From Neocallimastix lanati (nom. inval.) (taxonomy: Eukaryota; Neocallimastigomycota; Neocallimastigomycetes; Neocallimastigales; Neocallimastigaceae): a stretch of DNA of 27,500 bases. Below are positions 1-11,620 of the stretch, in pieces; the stretch's first letter is position 1; the number at the start of each line of letters is the position of its first letter. The stretch covers positions 1,502,501 to 1,530,000 of the forward strand of contig JACVTC010000014.1 in the NCBI GenBank assembly GCA_016946835.1, read 5' to 3'. A program made the translations under genes and the position numbers. The notes beneath the pieces are model-generated. The model worked only from the letters and a program-made list of their open reading frames with translations, had not been told where the DNA came from and made no database searches.

Positions 1-1973
1 TATCTTGTAGTAAATTATTATCTTCATTTATAGTTGAATTTGAATTAAAAATTTTTGTATTCTTACTATAATTATTTGCATTATTACTAACTATCATACC
101 AGAATTAGATTGAAATTTTAATAATGTTTCTTTTAATTTTTGACATTCATTTAATATGGTAATAGTTTCTTGATTTCTTTTCCAATACTTATTTGAAAGT
201 TCTTCAATTTTTTGATGAAGTTGTTGGTTTTTACTTAAAACATCATTAAATTCATTTTCCATAATAGCAAATCGATCTGAATTATACATTTGTTTATATT
301 CTTTGAATTCATGTTCTATTTTTTCATCGTCTCGTTTTTCCTTTTCCATCGTTTCTACAGCATCCTTTAATTGTTGAATAACAAATTTATTATTACAATA
401 TAAGTTTTTAAAATGATTGAGACTTTTTGCTTTTAAATGAATTTCAGATTTTTTACTTTCATTATCTTGTTTAAGTTGGATTATTTTTTTTTTAGAGATT
501 TCAATGATATCATTTAATTTTTTATTTTCATCTATTAACATTTCTTTTTCTTGCTCAATAACTTCAAAATTGTGTATATACTTATTATTATTATTATTAT
601 TTTCATTATCATCATCATTATTATTACAATTATTATTATTATTATTATTATTATTATTTTCTTTATTAGCACCACTATTATTTATATTATTGGTAATGTT
701 ATTATTATTTTTACTATTTTTATTATTATTTTCTTTATTAATATTATTATTATTTATATTATTGGTAATGTTATTATTATTTTTGCTATTAATATAATTT
801 TTATCATTTATATGAGTTGTACTATTATCTTGAACAGTTAGTTTAATATTCTCTAAAGTATTTTTATCTACAGGCACATTTTCATTTTTATTAAGTTGAC
901 TATCAATTTCATTATTTTTATCTTCAACTTCATCTTTCTCAATTATAACTGATAATTCATTGTCATTATGAATTGCCACTATATTATCATTTGCTTCTAT
1001 AATATCATTATTAATATTACTATAATGAGGGAAGAGCTTTTGAATTTCGTTTTCTTCATATTCACGCTTTAAAAAATCGTCAGGAATTTTAATTCCTGAG
1101 GTTGCTTTAAGTTTAGATATTAAATCTTTGAAGAGTGAATTTACTAAATTCAAAAAGGTAATATCTTTAGAATTAATTGAATTTGCTATTAAATGATATG
1201 TATTCTCAACTAAGGCTATGTCATTATTTGTTTGAAATTGAAATAATTGGTACATATTATTTAAAATTAATTCATTATCATATTGACTTATAATTTCATT
1301 TTCGTATATTTGGTCTTCAACTTGTTTTTCTAATTCTAATATTTTTTCCTCATATTCTGCACATGTCATTTTGAATGCCTTTATTTCATCAGTTTTTTCA
1401 TTTAACAATTCTGTTAAAGAATTATTTTTTGATGTTAAAACTTCATTATTTCTCTATATGAAATTTAATATTCAATTGGTAATATTAATAATCTTTATTC
1501 AACAGCCTTATATATAATTAATAAAAGTAATTTGACACACAAACTATTTTTAAAAAATTTTATACCTGAAATTTATCAATAAAATGACTTGTCATTTGTG
1601 CATTTTCTTCCCAATACTTTTCAGTTTCCTCCTAATATAATTAAAAATGAACGAATAATTTTATAATTTAAAATTTTAATTTAGACTTTTTAAAAAGTAT
1701 TTTCTATAATTCTGATTACAATATAGAAAAAAAAAAATATTTTATTTATACCTGAATTTTATGACATTCTCTTATCCTATTTTGTAGTATTTCTATTTTT
1801 TCTTTATCTGTTAGGTTATCATTTAAAAGAAAATTCTCTGAATCATTCTATCATCCATATTTAAATAAAATTTATTATTAACAAAAATAATAAAGGTTTT
1901 TATTAATTTTTTTCTTTAAAAAATAAAAATACTAATAAATTTATTTCACAAATGGTTAACTTACTATCAACAT
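1..1973 (-). CDS. Asn-rich coiled-coil protein, 5' part, runs off left edge
   Basis: Function not recognised. Proposed exons (minus): 1973-1965, 1847-1752, 1631-1566, 1453-<1, giving about 541 residues before the window ends. All joins are phase 0 with tag acceptors; donors are GTAAGT or GTATAA. The first exon is only three codons (ATG TTG ATA) and has an in-frame stop upstream, so the start is the weakest part of the model. The protein is rich in Glu, Lys, Asn and Leu with long heptad-like stretches (exons 2-3 and the last about 200 visible residues), suggesting a coiled coil. A middle part at about 590-810 is Asn-rich and contains a 24-residue tandem repeat. No motor, kinase or membrane segment is visible; a domain may lie beyond the edge. 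It is divergent from the cyclophilin gene, sharing about 440 bp of upstream DNA. The reading frame is clearly coding; the product name is descriptive only. Confidence 0.75.
661..790 (-). repeat. Two 72-nt tandem copies within coding sequence
   Basis: Two near-identical segments start at 661 and 733 (period 72 nt, 24 codons) and match over about 58 nt each. They encode an Asn-rich unit containing ITNN-INN and NKENN on the minus strand. A period divisible by three keeps the frame of the coiled-coil gene. The flanking (ATT)n tracts encode poly-Asn. Confidence 0.75.
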
Positions 1974-2410
1974 TATTAATATTTAGCCTTGAAATTCAAA
2001 GTAATTATTAAAAAAAAAAATAAAAATAAAAATAAAAATAAAAATAAAAATAAAAATAAAATAATTTAATAAAATAATTATATCTATAAATATATATAAT
2101 TATATTTACTTTTAAAATTTTAATTAGTTAATAATAAATTAAAAAAAAAAAAAAAAACAAATAAATAAAATTTAAGAAATTTTTTACAGATGTGGTACTA
2201 ATAGTTTTTTTAATTTAATAAAATTTTTTTGTGTATAATATGTATAATATGTTTATATATTAAGAAATTAATCATAAAAATTATTGGATAAAATATATAT
2301 TTAGAAAAAAATAATAAATACTTTAAATATTATTTTTATATACATTTTTTATTTTTTATTTTATATTTTATATAATTAAAAAAGTTTATAATATCATTAA
2401 AATAAAAATC
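1974..2410. other. Divergent intergenic/promoter region
   Basis: About 440 bp between the divergent starts of the coiled-coil gene and the cyclophilin gene. It holds an (AAAAT)n tract at about 2014-2060 and an A run near 2139-2157. No ORF or RNA gene is recognisable. It presumably carries both promoters. Confidence 0.6.
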
Positions 2411-2468
2411 ATGGCCTCTGAAAAAAGAAATCCAGTTGTATTTTTTGATATTGAGTAAGTAATTTCTT

Positions 2469-2534
<66 letters not shown>

Positions 2535-3556
2535 CAATGTTGATATTAAATTATTATATAATTAAAATCAATTTATCAAACCAATTCATTATAAATTAAT
2601 AATAATAAAAATAAAAATTAAAATTAATGTTCCATTTAAAATAGAATTGGAAAACAACCAGCAGGAAGAATGAAGATGGAATTATTTGCTGATGTTGTTC
2701 CAAAAACTGCAGAGAACTTTAGACAATTCTGTACAGGAGAATACAGGTAAATTATTAATAAATATAAAAAGACTAAAAATAAATTTCTTTATTTTTTATT
2801 TATTAATTTAAATATATATATTTAAAAGAAAAAATGGTATTCCACAAGGTTATAAAGGATGTCAATTCCATAGAGTTATTAAAGGTATTATTAATTAAAT
2901 GTATAATTTATAATATATATATATATATATTTTATTATTATTATTTATATTTTTAATAAAATCAATTTAATAATTCAAAAAAAAATTCAATAATTATATT
3001 CAATTATTAGATTTCATGGTTCAAGGTGGTGATTTTGAAAAGGTAAATATTATATATTTGTAAAGTTTTAAACAAATTAAAATAGATTAATAAAATTTAT
3101 GGTTCATTAATATTAATAAAAAAATATAATTATCTATAAAGAATGATGGTACTGGTGGTTTCAGTATATATGGTGAAAAATTCGAAGATGAAAATTTAGA
3201 ATTAAAACATTCAGGACCAGGACTATTATCTATGGTAAATTAATTTTAACAATTTTATTAATATTATTATTGATATAATTAATATAAATATATTCTATTC
3301 ATGTATTAAAAATATTTCTCTTTTTTTTTTTTTCTTTTTTTTTATGTACGATTAATAAATTATTAGGCTAATAGTGGACCACATACGAATGGTTCTCAAT
3401 TTTTCATTACTTGTAATAAATGTGATTTCCTTGATGGAAAATATGTTGTATTTGGAAAGTATGTTAAAAAAAAATATTAAATAATTCAACAATAAATAAT
3501 TTTATATTTTTAAATTTTAATATTAATTTTATAATATAATTTATTAATTTTTATAT

Positions 3557-3588
<32 letters not shown>

Positions 3589-3858
3589 AATTATATGAAT
3601 AAATTTAAAACTCAAAATGTAAAATTTATATATTACAGATTAATTGATGGTTTATTAACTTTGAGAAAAATTGAAAATGTCCCAATCGGTAAAAATAGTA
3701 GACCAAAGGTACCATAAAATAATAATAATAATAATAATAATTTATAATTAAAAAAAAAAAATTCATTAAATCATGTGAATGTGATTTTAGAAGCTAATAT
3801 TATTTATAAACATATTATTTAGATACCTGTTACTATTGTTGAATGTGGTGAAATGTGA
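2411..3858 (+). CDS. ppih: Peptidyl-prolyl cis-trans isomerase H (cyclophilin, snRNP type)
   Basis: Cyclophilin that catalyses proline isomerisation; the PPIH type binds the U4/U6.U5 snRNP (PRP4/PRP3 complex) in the nucleus. Exons: 2411-2454, 2645-2746, 2829-2884, 3011-3042, 3142-3234, 3367-3458, 3639-3708, 3823-3858, giving 525 nt and 174 residues (human PPIH has 177). The start is fixed by the N-terminus [15 protein letters not shown]. Family features are [18 protein letters not shown], the catalytic Arg (about R64) in [34 protein letters not shown] and the C-terminus CGEM. The match to PPIH is closer than to CypA or CypB: no signal peptide, [19 protein letters not shown]. The usual drug-contact Trp is Phe (F130) and the following His is Tyr (Y135). 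Intron 1 contains a T51/A13 run. AATAAA lies 5 nt after the TGA. Confidence 0.95.
2471..2534 (+). repeat. Poly-T(51)/poly-A(13) in cyclophilin intron 1
   Basis: A run of about 51 T followed directly by 13 A within the first intron. The A run could fold back on the T run in the transcript. This is typical slippage-prone dictyostelid intron sequence. Confidence 0.9.
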
Positions 3859-4018
3859 ATAGAATAAAATAAATTTCAATAATAAGAAAAAATTACTCAA
3901 AAATTATAATTAATAATTAAAATAATTTAAATTATAAAAAAAAATATAAAACTTTCTAAATTCAAGCAAATAGTATTATAAAAAATAAGCAAAAAAAAAT
4001 TAAAAAAAAAAATAATAA

Positions 4019-4067
<49 letters not shown>

Positions 4068-4478
4068 AATAAAAATAAGAACATATAATATTAATACAAA
4101 AGAAATAAATTTAAACTTTTTTTTTTTTTTTTTTGCATTTTTATTTTTATTTTTATTGAATATTTGATTTTTTTTTTTTTTTTCTCTTTTCTTTTTAATA
4201 ATTTATATTTTATATATAATTTTATATATATATATATTTATTTTTAATTTTAATGTTGATGAATTAAATTATATATTTGAAAATAAAATAATAAAAAAAA
4301 AAAATTTTTTTTAATAAAATTTTATATATATAAGAAATTTTTTCTTTTTAAAATGAAAAATTTAATAGTTACTAATAATTCTAAATTTATAAAAAAAGAA
4401 ATTAAAAAATTCCCTTTTAAATGTATAACCATTTTTTATATATAAATAAGTTATTTTTAATCATTCTTATAAATAAAT
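3859..4478. other. Convergent intergenic region
   Basis: About 620 bp between the 3' ends of the cyclophilin and eIF3D genes. Contents: an (AAAT)n array at about 4020-4067, T runs near 4119-4134 and 4170-4183, and several TATA-rich stretches. No coding or RNA gene is visible. Confidence 0.6.
3863..3868 (+). terminator. Polyadenylation signal of the cyclophilin gene
   Basis: AATAAA begins 5 nt after the stop codon, inside the 12-mer ATAGAATAAAAT that also follows the stop of the DEAD-box gene. Confidence 0.6.
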
Positions 4479-7122
4479 TTAACTGGAATCTTCATCTTCA
4501 TTATCACTTTCATCGAAAGCGTTATCTGGAACAGAGTATAAAGTGAAAGTGTTCTATTTATACATAAAATGAAAAATAAAAAAAAAAAATTGAATAGAAT
4601 AAAATAGTAAAATAATAAAATAATAATTTAATTAATATTTATTTAATTTTTAATTTTGATCTTTTTATTTTAATTTACTTTTAATGTTAATTTGCTTATA
4701 ATTACCTTAATAGCATCCTTGACAAGAACAAATTTACCATCTTCTAAAGTCATTAACTTATCAACAACTTCCTTTAAGATACCCCATGAATTTTCAATAG
4801 TTAATTGTAAGTGATTAGCGAATTCTCTTGGTTTGAAAGTGTGAGTACCTAAAATTTCGTGTCTCTTATTATCCTTATTGTTAACACGAGAAATAAAACC
4901 AAATTTGATGTAATCGGCACCACTTAAAATACTTTCAACAGCCCACTTGGAAAGCTTGTTGAAGTTACTTCTGAATTCAGATGTAATACAACCAACTTTT
5001 TGGTTATCTAAACTCTTTCTCCAGCTTGTATTTCTGTATAAGTCAAATTCATCGACAGTTCTAACGTTAAGGAATAAAGTTTCATCTAATGGGTAAGTAG
5101 ATTCAACTGGTTCCATGGTTTGAACCTTATTGGCAATCAAGTTACTCTTTTGTTGGAAAGCAGCATCTAAAGTAGTACGAACAATTAAAGAAATTGGTTC
5201 TTCGTTAGCAGAATTAAGAGCCCACTTACGATAACGGTATGCAACAGAACCAATTGCCTCATTACTTTCTTCATCATTGAATGGATAACTTTCTTTAAAT
5301 TGATATTTGGTTTCCTATTATTATTATCATTAATATTATTAAAAATTATATTTATATATAAATATATATCCTATATTGAATTACAAAAATAAAAAAATAA
5401 TATATAAATTATATTTACCTTATCAACAGATTGTTCAGCGAAGCACTTGCAGTTTCTTGTAGTTTCTTCAGAGAGTTGAGATGGAGCATTAATAATATCA
5501 CTTGTATCCATAGAATTATCAGTAGCGTTTTCATTAACAGTAAAGTAATCTAATTTATTAAAATTTAATAAAGTTTAAATTTAATAAATAATCTTTCATA
5601 CACTAAATAAAACTAAATTATTTATATTTACCGAAAGCTTGACTATCATCACGTTTATCAAAGAATATTTGATCACCACACTTAGTAATAACAATATCCC
5701 ATGGATAAACGGAACGAGGAGCACACATTAAAGTAGATATAATAGAGTCGGTAGCAAATACAGCTCTTCCAGTGGTAGATTTAGCAATCTTTATATTTTA
5801 TATAATTCATTTTATCGCTATAATTAATATTCAAATTTCACTTCTCTATTAAATATATATATAAAGGTTCAACTTACAGATTGAATGACTTCATCATCAG
5901 CAGTACTTGGATTATCAATAACTCTTTTAGCAGCCTTTAAAGCAACACCAGACTTAGCTGAGATACGATCAACAGCTTGATCATAATAGTTAAGAGTACC
6001 ATAAACAGAACTTTGTTATTTATAATAATTATAAATATTAGATATTTCTTATAAATAACTTTTCATGTATTATTTTAAAAAATATATATGTACATACATA
6101 TCACTTGGGTCATTAACAGTGAAGGTAGATTTAGCTAATTTGTTCATATCAATATCTTCAATAACCTTCCATTGGTCACCGATTTTAACAGCATCATCAA
6201 GAATCTTTAATTACATAATAATATTAAATTATCAAAAATAATATTTAGTAATTTTTTTGATTTAATATATTATCAATTTCATAATAAATAATTACCTTAA
6301 CATCTTGACGATTGAAACGACGACCATTCTTGTTACGGTTGTAACCTTGTTGATATGGAGCACGGAAACTACGAACGAGCTTAGAACTTTGACGATTTTG
6401 CTATTTACATGTTAATAAATTCAAAGTATTTAAAAAAAATATTTAAGTATCTCACAATATAAATTATACTAAATTTTAAAGAAAGAATCCAATTATTATT
6501 TTCTAATTATTATGGTTTATAAAATACTTTTTGAGCGGTACGGTAACTAGTACTCTTCTTATTGGCAGAAGCAGCTCTATCAACAAGGGAGAATGAAGCT
6601 TCTTCTTCAGCAGCGAAACGATAATTGAAAGCATTAGCCATTCCACTACCATAGATTTGATCTATAGAAATGATAATATAATATAATTATGATTATATTA
6701 ATATATTATTAAATTTAAAAAATCGATTTTATCTAATTATCTTAATTTATTATTTTTTAATTTTTACTTTATATATATTTATATATATATAAATAAAAAA
6801 ACTATATTATTTTTTTTCAATTATTAACTTTATAATAATAATTAAAAATAAAATAAATTTATATATATATATTTTTTTGAATTATAAATTTGAATTTTCG
6901 TTTATGTTTACCATTTCTTTGGTAGTTCTTACGCTTGTCATTTACATAATCTTGACCAGTAGTCCAATCAGCAATCTTACCAATACGTTCAGATTTTGAG
7001 AATGGAGCGTAAGGAATATCTACAAGATTATCTGGAATATCATTTTCAAGTGGACCCCAACCATTAACATTGTCAGAAATCTTTGGAAGAATGAATTTTG
7101 GTTTTTGATCTTCAGCAGTCAT
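4479..7122 (-). CDS. eif3D: Eukaryotic translation initiation factor 3 subunit D
   Basis: Subunit d of cytoplasmic eIF3, which helps recruit mRNA to the 40S ribosome; in the family it has a cap-binding domain. Exons (minus): 7122-6912, 6661-6528, 6400-6296, 6204-6098, 6010-5878, 5788-5632, 5549-5419, 5314-4706, 4553-4479, giving 1662 nt and 553 residues (human 548). Conserved landmarks in order: NGWGPLE and [18 protein letters not shown] near the N-terminus; FSLVDRA; an Arg/Asn-rich basic stretch ([11 protein letters not shown]); [92 protein letters not shown]; and an acidic tail ([11 protein letters not shown]). All phases close. It is convergent with the cyclophilin gene. A T-rich CTTTGCA motif lies 193 nt upstream of the ATG, similar to the one upstream of ddx21. 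Confidence 0.97.
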
Positions 7123-7314
7123 CTTTTTTTCTTTCTATTTTTAAAACCAATATTAATTAAAATAAATTTAATATTTTAATCTTTTAATTTTTAGAATACA
7201 GAACTTTATTTCAAAATTTTTTAAATGTATTTTTAAAAATATTTCTTGACAAATAAACTAAATTTCAACAATAATAATATTTAAATCTTACACTTCAAAA
7301 ATAGTTTTACTTTT

Positions 7315-7321
7315 TGCAAAG
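7315..7321 (-). promoter_or_regulatory. T-rich CTTTGCA upstream motif of eIF3D
   Basis: On the minus strand a T run leads into CTTTGCA followed by AAAA, 193 nt before the eIF3D ATG. The same arrangement (T9, then CTTTGCA and an A-rich stretch) is found 209 nt before the ddx21 ATG at 12169-12175. The regulatory role is inferred from recurrence only. Confidence 0.35.
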
Positions 7322-8167
7322 AAAAAAAAAAAAATTTTATATATATATATAATTATAAAAATATATACAGAAATATTTTTCATATATTAATCAATATACT
7401 ATAATAAATGGAATCAATATTTTAAATATATATTCTATATATAAATAATATATGGAAAATATAAATTGTTCATCCATATCCAATCAATTATAATACATAT
7501 AGCCAATATAATTTATAAAAAAAAAATACTTCTATTATATAATATACAGTATATTTTATATTGATATATTTTTATTTATAATTTTTTATATCAAAACATT
7601 TTTATTAGATAATAATTATTTTTATTATTTTTATTTTTATTTATATTTGTGTTGATTTAATTTTTATATATTTTATGGCGATTTATATATATTTTTTATT
7701 TTTAATAAATATATTTTTTGTATTATATATTTATTAATTATTAATAATAATTTACTATTATTATTATTATATTATTATTATTTATTTATTTATTTATTTA
7801 ATTTCAAAAGAAGAAATAATATTATTATATTTTTATTTTATTTTATTTTTTTTTTATTTTTCTTCATAAATTATATTAAAATAATTGAAAAAAAAAAAAA
7901 ATAATAATTTTTTAGACTTATAATTTATTAAACTTATATATATTATTGTCATTATTTCAGTGATTATTATAATTAATTTTTGTATTAATATTATTACTAT
8001 TAAATATATATATATATTTATTGATAAACGTGAAGATAAAAAAAAATAATTTAAAATAGTATAATAAATTTCTTAAACGGTATCATCTATATTAAATTTA
8101 TTTAAAAATTTTTTAAATTAATACAGAATAATATAATATAAAATTTAAGGTATCAATGAAACATATA

Positions 8168-8198
<31 letters not shown>

Positions 8199-8202
8199 GA
8201 TA

Positions 8203-8208
8203 TTTATT
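8203..8208 (-). terminator. Polyadenylation signal of the UBE2W gene
   Basis: AATAAA on the minus strand begins 1 nt after the TAA stop codon. Confidence 0.5.
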
Positions 8209-8209
8209 C

Positions 8210-9312
8210 TTATAAATATTGTAAAATTTTACCTGAAAATTCCCAAGTAGTTAATTTAGGATTACTTTTAGCTGTCATAACATATCTATCATTATCAACT
8301 GGATGAACCTTAGTAAAATAATATATATATTTCATACAAATAAAATTTCAAATTTTATATTATTTTTATTTTAAAAATTTAATTTACATATATATATATA
8401 TATAATAAAAAAAAAAAAAAAAGGAATTAAAATTTACTTTTCTTGTACAACTACTTAGCATACTAATAATACTTAAGCATACGGAAGTAACAGTTAATGC
8501 TGGAGACCATTGATCATATAAGATAGATAAACAGATATGACCATTACTATATATTAAAAATAAATATTTATACATATAAATAATTTGTAAATATTTTTAA
8601 ATTTTTATTAAAGCAATACATTCACAAAATCCGAAATTATTTATTGTTAATATACCTATATATCTATTTTTTTAATATATATAGAATAAATTAAATTAAT
8701 ATTTTATAAGAAATTTAAATTTCAAATTATAATAATAAATAAAAAATATATATATACATGAGGATGAACTGGTATATGATTAATAAATACCACCTATAAT
8801 AAATAAATAAATAATAGTGTTATTGAAATATATTTAATAACTCTTTATTAAATTTTGATTGTTATAAATCTATATTTTATTTTTATAAATATATTTTATG
8901 ATAAAAGTATTTCATTTATACATATATTAATTTTACCTCAGGAGAATCTATTGGATAATTTTTACTGAAACTAAACTGTAAAATGTATTATAACCATATT
9001 AACTCTATGAAATTTCCAAATCTTCATCAAAAAATTAACATATAATATTTTAAATATTTACTTTTAAAGTGAAGGTTTCTCCTTCATATAATGTATCTTT
9101 AGCTCCAATAATATTTATTTTCCAACTATTTATTAAATAAATATTCATTATAATTGATTATTGATACATATCAAATAAATATATATGAAATCTAATTTAT
9201 TTCCATATTACCAATTTAAATCTGACACATCCTCTAAAACAACACCTGCTGGAGGATTTTGTTGTAAATCACGAAGTTCTTTCATTAAACGTTTCGTAAA
9301 TATTTTAGACAT
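8210..9312 (-). CDS. ube2w: Ubiquitin-conjugating enzyme E2 W
   Basis: E2 enzyme of the UBE2W family, which transfers ubiquitin to substrate alpha-amino N-termini rather than lysines. Exons (minus): 9312-9212, 9125-9062, 8975-8937, 8793-8758, 8663-8656, 8546-8438, 8308-8210, giving 456 nt and 151 residues, the same length as human UBE2W. Motifs: [46 protein letters not shown], then [15 protein letters not shown] with catalytic Cys about C88. HPH replaces the usual HPN of E2 enzymes, a UBE2W hallmark. Then come [22 protein letters not shown] and a short C-terminal part with TTWEFSG. Exon 5 is only 8 nt (ATATATAG), flanked by tag and gtatat. Without it the join creates an immediate stop, and with it the conserved HPHIYSN is restored exactly. 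The last exon reads through to TAA at 8212-8210. Confidence 0.93.
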
Positions 9313-10140
9313 CTTTTTATCTATTATCAGGAAAAAAATAAAATAACCAAACATTTAAATATTTAATATTTCAAACAATATTTTAATTTCAAAATCTACT
9401 GGAAATAAAAAGAAAAATATTTATAATTATATATATTATTTGATATATTATATTTTTTTAATAAAATAAATAATAATAAATAATTAATAAAATAATATAA
9501 TTACAATAATTTCAAATTTTCTTTTCTTTTATATATATATATAATTTAAAATGTATATTATCTATAAAATTATTGTTCGCTTAAATAAATAAAGAAGAAA
9601 ATTAATTTAACTTTTATTTTAAACTTATTAACAAATTGAAAATTTATCATAATTTATTAATTATATTGTATTCATAATATATTATTATAATATATTAATT
9701 TTTTAATTTGTATTACTTTAAAATACTTTTTTTAAAGTTCATTATTATTACTTAACATCAAATAATTAGTGACTATAAATAAATTTTTATATTATTAAAT
9801 TTAATTATTTATATAAATATTGATTGAATAGCTTATTAATATTCATCCTGAATGATTTTTATTCTAATAAAGGAATAAAAATTAAACACATACACACTAT
9901 AATAATTTATATTGAAACTTTTTAATATTTTAAATAATAAATATAATTGAGAAATAATATAATATAATAAATAAAAAAATGACATTATACCATAACCAAA
10001 ATTAATAGAAATAATGATAATACTATAAGGATTATTGGTAAAACAAAACAATCAACCAATATTATTTATATGAAATTATCATCCATATTATAAATACATT
10101 TACTTAATTTGCTTTAATATTTAAAATTATCTTTGCATTT

Positions 10141-10213
10141 AATGGAAACATTAATTTATTATTAAAATTATAAATTTTCTTTTACCATTTCAAGACAAAT
10201 TAATGTTTCCATT
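10141..10213. repeat. 17-bp perfect inverted repeat, 39-nt loop
   Basis: AATGGAAACATTAATTT at 10141-10157 is repeated as its exact reverse complement at 10197-10213. A transcript would form a 17-bp stem with a 39-nt loop. CTTTGCA occurs just before it (10132-10138). No ORF crosses it. Confidence 0.8.
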
Positions 10214-10910
10214 TGGTTCAATGTAATATTAAAATTTAAATGAAAAAAAAAAAAAAAAAAAAAAGTTGAATTTAATTATTAAAATTTTCATCAAATATAA
10301 GATACTGATTTGTTAGGAAATTGTTTGTATTTTGTAGTAATGTAATATAATTAATACATAGTACTAATAGTTTATTAATAGTTTTCAAATTAAAAAAAAA
10401 TATATACTATGTCCAAATATTGGTGGTTTCAACAATTAGACATAACTTTATACTAGAATAATATTTTTCACTACATGTATTATTAAACTTTCAATGACTA
10501 AAATTTAAATTTTAAGTATACGTCTAAAAATTAAATGAAAATACTGAAAGCATAAAGTATGTTATTGAAGTGGCTAATAATAATTATTTTTTTTTTCAAA
10601 TTGAACATAATTTGATAATTTATAATGCTTTAAAAATTTTTTTTTACTAATATAACATATAATTCTTTATAATATATTTAATTTTATTATAATATTTAAT
10701 ATCATTATTAATAATTTTTACATAGTTTACAAGTGATTCATTAAAGTTTTAAATTTGCTGATGAATAATTAAGTATGTTATTGTCTTAAAAATTATTTAA
10801 AAAACTATTCATTGCTTCACATCATAAATAAAAGTTTAAAATAAAAGTTTAAAATATTTTATATTTATATTTTTATATGTTTATATAAAAATATAAATAT
10901 AAAATTGAAT

Positions 10911-11089
10911 AATGTATTTCGCCAAGTTGCAATTTGTCAAGTGGCGCATTATATGAAGTTGCATTTTCCATAAATTCAAAATAAAAAAAAAATTAAATAA
11001 ATTTTTTTTTATTTTGTATTTAATTTTCGAAATATAACTCTAATGTAATACACTATATTGAAAAACAAAAAAAATGGTGAAATGCAACT
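10911..11089. repeat. Imperfect inverted repeat element with local hairpin
   Basis: AGTTGCATTT at 10957-10966 pairs with AAATGCAACT at 11080-11089. The match extends to about 15 bp with one gap (ATGG...ATGCAACT). Just upstream, CGCCA (10920-10924) and TGGCG (10942-10946) form a hairpin, bounded by AATG (10911-10914) and CATT (10947-10950). G+C is clearly above the surroundings. It could be a decayed small foldback element or a structured RNA. Confidence 0.45.
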
Positions 11090-11537
11090 CTCCCCATTTT
11101 AAAATAATAAGCTGTATTTTTCATAACCATACCATATAAAAAACAAAATTCATAAATAAAAATTATTATTAAAAATTATTATTATTTATTTACTCAATAG
11201 TTTGATTTTATTTTATATATATATTTTTATTAAAAATTATAAATTAATATGGAAATATTAATATTTAAATTTAAAAAAAAAAAAAATTCAATAAAATTAA
11301 TATTTATCACTTAAAAATTTTTTTCATTTCCTGAATATATTTAAATATTTTAGCTTATTTTATTAAAATTTATTGTTATATTAAAGGGTAATAATAAAAT
11401 TACTGCATTGTAAAACGTATAACAATATTAATATTTTTTTTTTATTTTTAGAAATTTTATATTAGTATATAAAATCAATATAATTTTTAATAATTTATCT
11501 TTTATTATATAAAAAATTTATCTTTGTTAAATTGTTT

Positions 11538-11544
11538 TAGTAGT

Positions 11545-11619
<75 letters not shown>

Positions 11620-11620
11620 T
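11538..11620. repeat. (TAG)3(TTA)n microsatellite
   Basis: Three TAG units lead into about 24 TTA units in intergenic DNA. Confidence 0.9.

Larger units (their letters stand above)
7123..8209. other. Intergenic region, eIF3D 5' / UBE2W 3'
   Basis: About 1.1 kb between two minus-strand genes. The part next to 7122 should hold the eIF3D promoter, including CTTTGCA at 7315-7321. The rest is TATA-rich and (TTA)/(TTTA)-rich DNA, with an (AT)n tract at about 8162-8183. No supported ORF. Confidence 0.6.

Noticed and set aside
504-841. Two plus-strand frames rich in Leu/Ile opposite the coiled-coil gene
   Set aside because: They are antisense shadows of poly-Asn codons and the 72-nt repeats in the minus-strand gene.
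9836-10051. 71-codon minus-strand frame
   Set aside because: Composed of Tyr, Phe, Ile and Asn from AT-rich DNA, with no motif and no splice context or codon pattern of a gene.
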